DNA from: JAUIAI01 sp050633665
Lineage (GTDB): Bacteria > Pseudomonadota > Gammaproteobacteria > Burkholderiales > Burkholderiaceae_E
DNA length: 64,000 nt
Direction: 5' to 3'
Assembly (NCBI GenBank): GCA_050633665.1
Contig: JBOEGY010000008.1
Span: 310,001 to 374,000 of the forward strand
Shown: one piece after another, positions 60,373 through 64,000 of the stretch
Numbering within the stretch: the first letter of the stretch is position 1
Layout: every line of letters begins with the position of its first letter
Position numbers and translations under genes: made by a program
Notes under the pieces: generated by a model
What the model was told of the DNA's origin: nothing
Databases searched by the model: none
The model's input: the letters and a program-made list of their open reading frames with translations, nothing else

Positions 60373-61176
60373 TTAAGCCGGCGCGGTCGCTTTCTTGTTC
60401 TTAAGCCCGGTGCCGAGATAAGCCTCAATGACTTGCTCATTCGATTTGACTTGCTCTGCGGTGCCTTCCGTCAACACGGCGCCTTCGGCCATCACAATGA
60501 CCGGATTGCACAAACGCGAAATAAAGTCCATGTCATGCTCAATCATGCAGAAGGTATAACCGCGCTCCTGATTCAGTCGCAGGATCGCGTCGCCGATCGT
60601 ATTGAGCAAGGTGCGGTTAACACCGGCACCGACTTCATCCAGAAAAACTATTTTGGCGTCGACCATCATCGTGCGTCCCAACTCGAGCAGTTTCTTCTGC
60701 CCGCCAGACAGATTGCCCGCCGGCTCATCAATCACATGCGTCAGATTCAGAAACTCGACAATCTCTTCAGCCTTGGCCCGCACTTCCTGCTCTTGCCGTC
60801 CGATTCTGGCACGGCGAAAAAAAGCATTGACCAGATTCTCTCCAGCTTGCCCGGAAGCCACCATCATCAAGTTTTCGCGAACCGTGAGGCTACCGAATTC
60901 GTGCGCAATCTGAAACGTGCGCAGAAGACCGCGCTCAAATAGCTGATGTGGCGCCAGCCCGGTAATTTCATCACCGTCGAGAAACACCCGCCCCGAAGTC
61001 GGCCCGAAGGCTCCGGCGATCACATTGAATAAAGTGGTCTTACCAGCGCCATTAGGACCGATCAAACCCGTTATGGAGCCTCGCGCAATCTCGAGACTTG
61101 CGCCGTTCACTGCTTTGACGCCGCCAAAGTGCTTGTGCACATTCTCGACTCGAATCATTGCCGCTTCAGTCATCAC
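60373..61176 (-). CDS. livG: Branched-chain-type ABC transporter ATPase LivG
   Basis: Second ATPase, 267 residues, with Walker A GLIGPNGAGKTTLFNVIAG, the family RGLLRTFQIAHEFGSLTVREN region, signature GNLSGGQKKLLELGRTM and Walker B IVFLDEVGAGVNRTLL. A His-loop MIEHDMDFI follows. Unlike the family norm VNP in the Walker B region, it has VNR. The start is GTG at 61176 or ATG at 61173. It is downstream of livK across a stem-loop, so it may be expressed less than the binding protein. It is convergent with livM. Confidence 0.93.
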   Translation of the reverse strand: MMTEAAMIRVENVHKHFGGVKAVNGASLEIARGSITGLIGPNGAGKTTLFNVIAGAFGPTSGRVFLDGDEITGLAPHQLFERGLLRTFQIAHEFGSLTVRENLMMVASGQAGENLVNAFFRRARIGRQEQEVRAKAEEIVEFLNLTHVIDEPAGNLSGGQKKLLELGRTMMVDAKIVFLDEVGAGVNRTLLNTIGDAILRLNQERGYTFCMIEHDMDFISRLCNPVIVMAEGAVLTEGTAEQVKSNEQVIEAYLGTGLKNKKATAPA

Positions 61177-61200
61177 CGGGAATCACTCCATAAAAATACA

Positions 61201-61231
61201 AACGCCCCACTACAGCTTGCAGCGGGGCGTT
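61201..61231 (-). terminator. Stem-loop with T-rich tail between livK and livG
   Basis: AACGCCCC (61201-61208) and GGGGCGTT (61224-61231) form a perfect 8-bp stem with a 15-base loop. On the minus strand the right arm is followed directly by TTTGTATTTTTAT, as in Rho-independent terminators. It lies 24 bases after the livK stop and 25 bases before livG, so it probably limits read-through from livK into livG, giving more binding protein than ATPase. Confidence 0.65.
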
Positions 61232-61254
61232 ACCGGGCTTATTGCCGTTTGCTC

Positions 61255-62445
61255 TTAATGAACCTTCATCGTGGCGAACTTACCGCCTTTGACTTCCAGC
61301 TCCTTGTAGGAGCCGCCCGACTCGCCGACTTCCGTCAGCTCAACACTGGTCGCGCCAACATAGTCAACCTCACCACCATCAGCCAGAATTTTCAGGCCCT
61401 TGGCGAGTTCACCCGGCAATATCTTGGTACCCGGGGCATTGGCGACCGACATGATTTTACTCTTGATGCCAGCGCGATCAGCCGACTTCGCTGCTTGAAT
61501 TGCCAGCGCGATTAACGCGGCCGCATCATAGCTTTCGCCGCGGTAAGGGCCATCGGTATCTATACCAGCGGCTTTGGCAATCTTGACGAACATGCCGGCC
61601 CCCTCACCTTCGTTGCCTGGCAGCGTCGCGAAGGAGCCTTCGAGGTCTTTGCCAATCGCGTCGACAAGAGACTGACCCACCATGCCATCGGCCATGACAA
61701 AGCGCTCAAAAGCACCCGCGTCGAGCGCTGCCTGAATAATGCCTTTGCCCCCTTGGTCGATATAGCCGAATACGGCCAGTTCTTTGGCTCCAGAGGCAGC
61801 AAGTGCGCCAACCTCAGCCGAGTAGTCCGCTTTGCCGTCTTCGTGAGCTGCGGTGATCGCGACTTTTCCGCCAATAGCCTTGAATGCATTGGCGAAAGAC
61901 TCAGACAAACCCTTGCCGTAGTCGTTGTTGGTGTAGGTGACGGCTATTTCGCTGATCCCGCGGCCTTTGACGATCTCGGCAAGAATCTGTCCCTGACGGG
62001 CATCTGACGGCGCCGTACGGAAGAACAAACCATTGTCCTTGATTGTCGTCAGCGCCGGTGAAGTGGCTGACGGCGAAACCATTGTGACGCCTTTCGGAAT
62101 CGCAACATTGTTAGCGACAGCGGTGGTGACGCCTGAACAGTCGGCGCCCATGATGGCGCTGACGCCATCAGAGGTGATTAAACGCTCGGCAGCAGCAGAC
62201 GCCGCCGCCGCATCGGTACAGGTCGAATCGGCCCTGACCGACTCAATTTTCTGTCCACCCAACAACAATCCCGACTCGGACACTTCCTTTAAGGCAAGCT
62301 CGGCTGAAGCGGCCATGCCAGGGGTTATTGACTCAAGCGGCCCGGTGAAACCCAGAATCACGCCCACTTTCACCTGGGCATTAGCACCAGTGGCTGCCAA
62401 GGCAACCACAGTGGCGATTGCCGATGAAATAAGAATTTGCTTCAT
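61255..62445 (-). CDS. livK: Branched-chain-type ABC transporter substrate-binding protein
   Basis: Periplasmic type I substrate-binding protein of 396 residues, with a signal peptide cleaved near ANA-QVK. The mature protein starts VKVGVILGFTGPLESITPGM and has GVSAIMGADCSGVTTAVANNVAIPKGV, FRTAPSDARQGQILAEI and YTNNDYGKGLSESFANAF. A C-terminal half carries YRGESYDAAALIALAI. The ATG follows GGAG with a 6-base spacer. The fold fits amino acid, amide or short carboxylate ligands; the true ligand is not readable. It starts a livK-livG transcript separate from livFHM. Confidence 0.9.
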   Translation of the reverse strand: MKQILISSAIATVVALAATGANAQVKVGVILGFTGPLESITPGMAASAELALKEVSESGLLLGGQKIESVRADSTCTDAAAASAAAERLITSDGVSAIMGADCSGVTTAVANNVAIPKGVTMVSPSATSPALTTIKDNGLFFRTAPSDARQGQILAEIVKGRGISEIAVTYTNNDYGKGLSESFANAFKAIGGKVAITAAHEDGKADYSAEVGALAASGAKELAVFGYIDQGGKGIIQAALDAGAFERFVMADGMVGQSLVDAIGKDLEGSFATLPGNEGEGAGMFVKIAKAAGIDTDGPYRGESYDAAALIALAIQAAKSADRAGIKSKIMSVANAPGTKILPGELAKGLKILADGGEVDYVGATSVELTEVGESGGSYKELEVKGGKFATMKVH

Positions 62446-62849
62446 CCCTTTCTCCAGTTTTTCCAGTTTTAGTCACTGATTTTTAACGAGAATCATAAAT
62501 GATTGGTTGACTAGATTACCACGCCGGCAAAACGTTTCCCGCCGACCTGGCAGCCCGTTTTGATTGGCGGTCAACGCAGACCGCATCCCCCATTGGAGCT
62601 ATTTTCATTCCGTCACATATCAATTAGATTTGTTAACTCGTCAATACGCAAACCAAAAACACCCATTGACGAGCGCAATACCTCTCTCAACAACTATGAG
62701 TCTGGAAGCAATCGTCCGACTAAGGCGTCTCACCCAGACGCAACGGAACAAAGCGACCTCACTCTGAGATCTCATCTGATGCTGGAGCAATCCGGACAAT
62801 CACTGCCGTAACGAATTTCGGCAGAGCCTGAATCCCAGAGAGGACAAAG
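62446..62849. promoter_or_regulatory. Intergenic region between livK and the LuxR regulator gene with several dyads
   Basis: No credible gene is seen here; short open frames lack coding character and family motifs. Three inverted repeats stand out. AATCATAAATGATT (62491-62504) overlaps a good livK -10 (TATGAT on the minus strand, 62492-62497). CTCGTCAAT (62637-62645) and ATTGACGAG (62665-62673) form a perfect 9-bp dyad with 19 bases between. GCGTCT (62725-62730) and AGACGC (62736-62741) form a 6-bp stem. A tandem TCCAGTTTT (62453-62470) lies just upstream of the livK Shine-Dalgarno. Confidence 0.4.
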
Positions 62850-62852
62850 TTG

Positions 62853-63602
62853 ATGATGAGTTCAATACAAAAAATAGCGGAATCAAAAAAAGCGGAGTCA
62901 ACACCCGGCGCGTCACCGTTCAGAGTCGTTGCGTTTGGTCATGATGCCAGCACCGTTCGCGCGGTTGGCAGAATCCTTGAAGACGAACCGGCCATCCAGG
63001 TCGTTCTGAACAGCGGACCGATCTCAACGCTCAGAGAAACCCAATTACTACCCAACTACAACGTCGCGCTTATCGACATTGATGCCGGGCAGACCAGCAC
63101 TTACGCCATGGTCAAAATTCTGGTCAGCGCCTACCCGGACCGGCCTGTCATTGGCATTACCCACACACTAAGACTGGAACCTGTCTGGCACGCAATAAAT
63201 GCTGGCGCCTCTGGTGTGATTCACCAGCGAGACTTTGACCCGAGTCGCTTCGTCGCCGATTTACCCTCCGCAGACGATAGCAAGTCCTACCTGAGCCCCA
63301 CGGTTGCCCGCATTTTGCTTGATCAGCTAAAGATAGAGCCGCTTACCTCCGAGCCAGCAAAAGAGTCGAAAGCGACTATTTCTTGTAGCGAACCCTGCCC
63401 CACAGGCCGGCCGGCGTTATCGCCTCGTGAATGCGAAATACTCAAGCTAAGCGCAGGCGGTCACATCGGCAAGGAAATCGCGACCATTCTATCGGTGTCA
63501 CCGCATACGGTAACTACCCATTTCAAGAATATCTACCGCAAGCTGGAAGTCAATACCCGAGGCGAAGCGGTGTTCCGCGCACACGCCGCCGGCCTGATTT
63601 AG
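62853..63602 (+). CDS. LuxR/NarL-type response regulator, atypical receiver
   Basis: A 249-residue regulator. The N-terminal receiver-like domain (about residues 14-130) has phospho-Asp in NVALIDIDAGQ, but the usual acidic pair is reduced to a single Asp in FGHD. The conserved Lys near the end is replaced (GVIHQRD), so phosphorylation is doubtful. The C-terminal NarL/FixJ helix-turn-helix is normal: LSPRECEILKLSAGGHIGKEIA and VSPHTVTTHFKNIYRKLEVNTRGEAVFRA. The ATG at 62853 follows AGGA with 8 bases; a TTG at 62850 is possible. It is convergent with the histidine kinase gene at the window edge, with overlapping stops. Confidence 0.85.
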   Translation: MMSSIQKIAESKKAESTPGASPFRVVAFGHDASTVRAVGRILEDEPAIQVVLNSGPISTLRETQLLPNYNVALIDIDAGQTSTYAMVKILVSAYPDRPVIGITHTLRLEPVWHAINAGASGVIHQRDFDPSRFVADLPSADDSKSYLSPTVARILLDQLKIEPLTSEPAKESKATISCSEPCPTGRPALSPRECEILKLSAGGHIGKEIATILSVSPHTVTTHFKNIYRKLEVNTRGEAVFRAHAAGLI

Positions 63603-64000
63603 CCAGGCTCACCGAGTGGTTCGGCTACCGGCCATATCAGCCGGATCGTCGTACCACGCCGGAGTGGCGAACTCCAGCGAATGCTGAGGCTGGCCCCAAT
63701 AGCCCGGGCACGGCTACGCATATTCTCTATGCCATAGCCCTTACCCACACGCGGCGAAACCGGCTGACCGTTATCACGAAGTGTCAGCCAGACAATCCCG
63801 CGTTTATCGCAATGACCGCAACTCAAAGCAGCCCGGCTGGCCCCTGAGTGTTTGATCACATTGGTCACCGCTTCCTGAAGAATCCGAAATGTCTGCAATA
63901 CCTCATCGGGGGTCATTGGCTTGCGTTGCTCTAACTCCCGTACTGACCAGCCGAAGGAGATTCCCGATCGATTCAGCACCGGTGTCAGACGTTGGCGCAA
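63599..64000 (-). CDS. NarX/LuxR-partner histidine kinase, C-terminal part (5' end outside window)
   Basis: The C-terminal 133 residues of a sensor kinase, continuing beyond the window end. It shows the HATPase elements of the HisKA_3 family: QTFRILQEAVTNVIKHSGAS (N box), LTLRDNGQPVS (G1, with Gln in place of a usual Gly) and GKGYGIENMRSRARAIGASL. A final strand RRGTTIRLIWP follows. The sensor and phospho-acceptor regions are outside the window. Its stop overlaps the LuxR gene stop on the opposite strand, so the two form a convergent two-component pair by position. Confidence 0.88.
   Translation of the reverse strand: MRQRLTPVLNRSGISFGWSVRELEQRKPMTPDEVLQTFRILQEAVTNVIKHSGASRAALSCGHCDKRGIVWLTLRDNGQPVSPRVGKGYGIENMRSRARAIGASLSIRWSSPLRRGTTIRLIWPVAEPLGEPG

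Noticed and set aside
60365..60382. GCCGGC-GCTTAA-GCCGGC dyad between livM and livG as a bidirectional terminator
   Set aside because: The stem is short and neither side has a proper T-run; it overlaps the livG end and may be chance in GC-rich sequence.
62560..62811. Possible small gene between livK and the LuxR regulator
   Set aside because: No Shine-Dalgarno, no motif, and competing frames of similar length; the region is better described as regulatory.
1..64000. CRISPR arrays, IS elements, prophage, rRNA or tRNA genes
   Set aside because: No regular repeat-spacer pattern, transposase or integrase motif, rRNA segment or tRNA-like cloverleaf was seen on reading the window.

Overview
The window is GC-rich, densely coding and bacterial. 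It looks like a betaproteobacterium of the Burkholderiales type. The main evidence is the long minus-strand housekeeping block ndk-rlmN-pilF-rodZ-ispG-hisS-yfgM-like-bamB-der-hfq-hflX-hflK-hflC-DUF2065-hisZ-purA-phosphoribosyltransferase, an order characteristic of that class. The adjoining surE-pcm-nlpD block, the type IV pilus chemosensory genes and the protein families further along fit the same group. I saw no rRNA, tRNA, IS element, prophage, plasmid gene or CRISPR array. This is chromosomal sequence with a conserved left half and a more accessory right half.

Layout. 1-0.7 kb: 3' end of a chemoreceptor gene, cut by the window edge. 0.7-17.6 kb: the housekeeping block (purine and histidine synthesis, HflKC membrane protease regulators, HflX and Der GTPases, Hfq, outer-membrane assembly, isoprenoid synthesis, cell shape, pilus assembly, rRNA methylation, nucleotide pools). 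17.7-23.0 kb: rlmD, a PolB-like exonuclease, an NlpD-type lipoprotein gene, pcm, surE and a CBS-domain gene. No rpoS lies after nlpD, where it would be expected. 23.1-31.1 kb: a type IV pilus chemosensory operon (chpA, pilJ, pilI, pilH) that begins with an unusual tandem pseudo-receiver gene in the place of pilG. 31.2-34.8 kb: metY, an alpha/beta hydrolase, a small membrane protein gene and dusA. 34.9-37.6 kb: an OpgC-type membrane acyltransferase followed by two exported SGNH hydrolases, one with its catalytic Asp apparently lost. 37.6-47.8 kb: an acetate module made of a response regulator, a membrane sensor-like protein ending in a DEDDh exonuclease, an orphan membrane protein, a cNMP/CBS/DUF294 protein, ActP with its DUF4212 partner, Acs and a haloacid dehalogenase. 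48.0-62.4 kb: a catabolic-looking region with TcuB/TcuA, a class II aldolase, a DUF1439 protein, a four-domain rhodanese, a thiol dioxygenase of the cysteine dioxygenase family, an acyl-CoA ligase, an aminotransferase and a complete branched-chain-type ABC importer (livF, H, M, G, K). 62.8-64 kb: a LuxR-type regulator with an imperfect receiver, convergent with a truncated NarX-type histidine kinase gene.

How it fits together. Many neighbouring genes overlap by four bases (ATGA or TTGA), so most runs look like translationally coupled operons. Several starts differ from the longest open frame. The clearest case is hflX, whose conserved N-terminus extends upstream of its first ATG to a CTG codon with a well-placed Shine-Dalgarno. 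The best candidates for unexplored biology are the thiol-oxidation/ligase/importer region (a possible organosulfur acid pathway), the sensor-exonuclease next to acetate uptake genes, the phosphorylation-dead double receiver in the pilus pathway, and the OpgC plus twin SGNH cassette. Functional links in these loci are inferred from neighbourhood and visible motifs only; no database search was possible.
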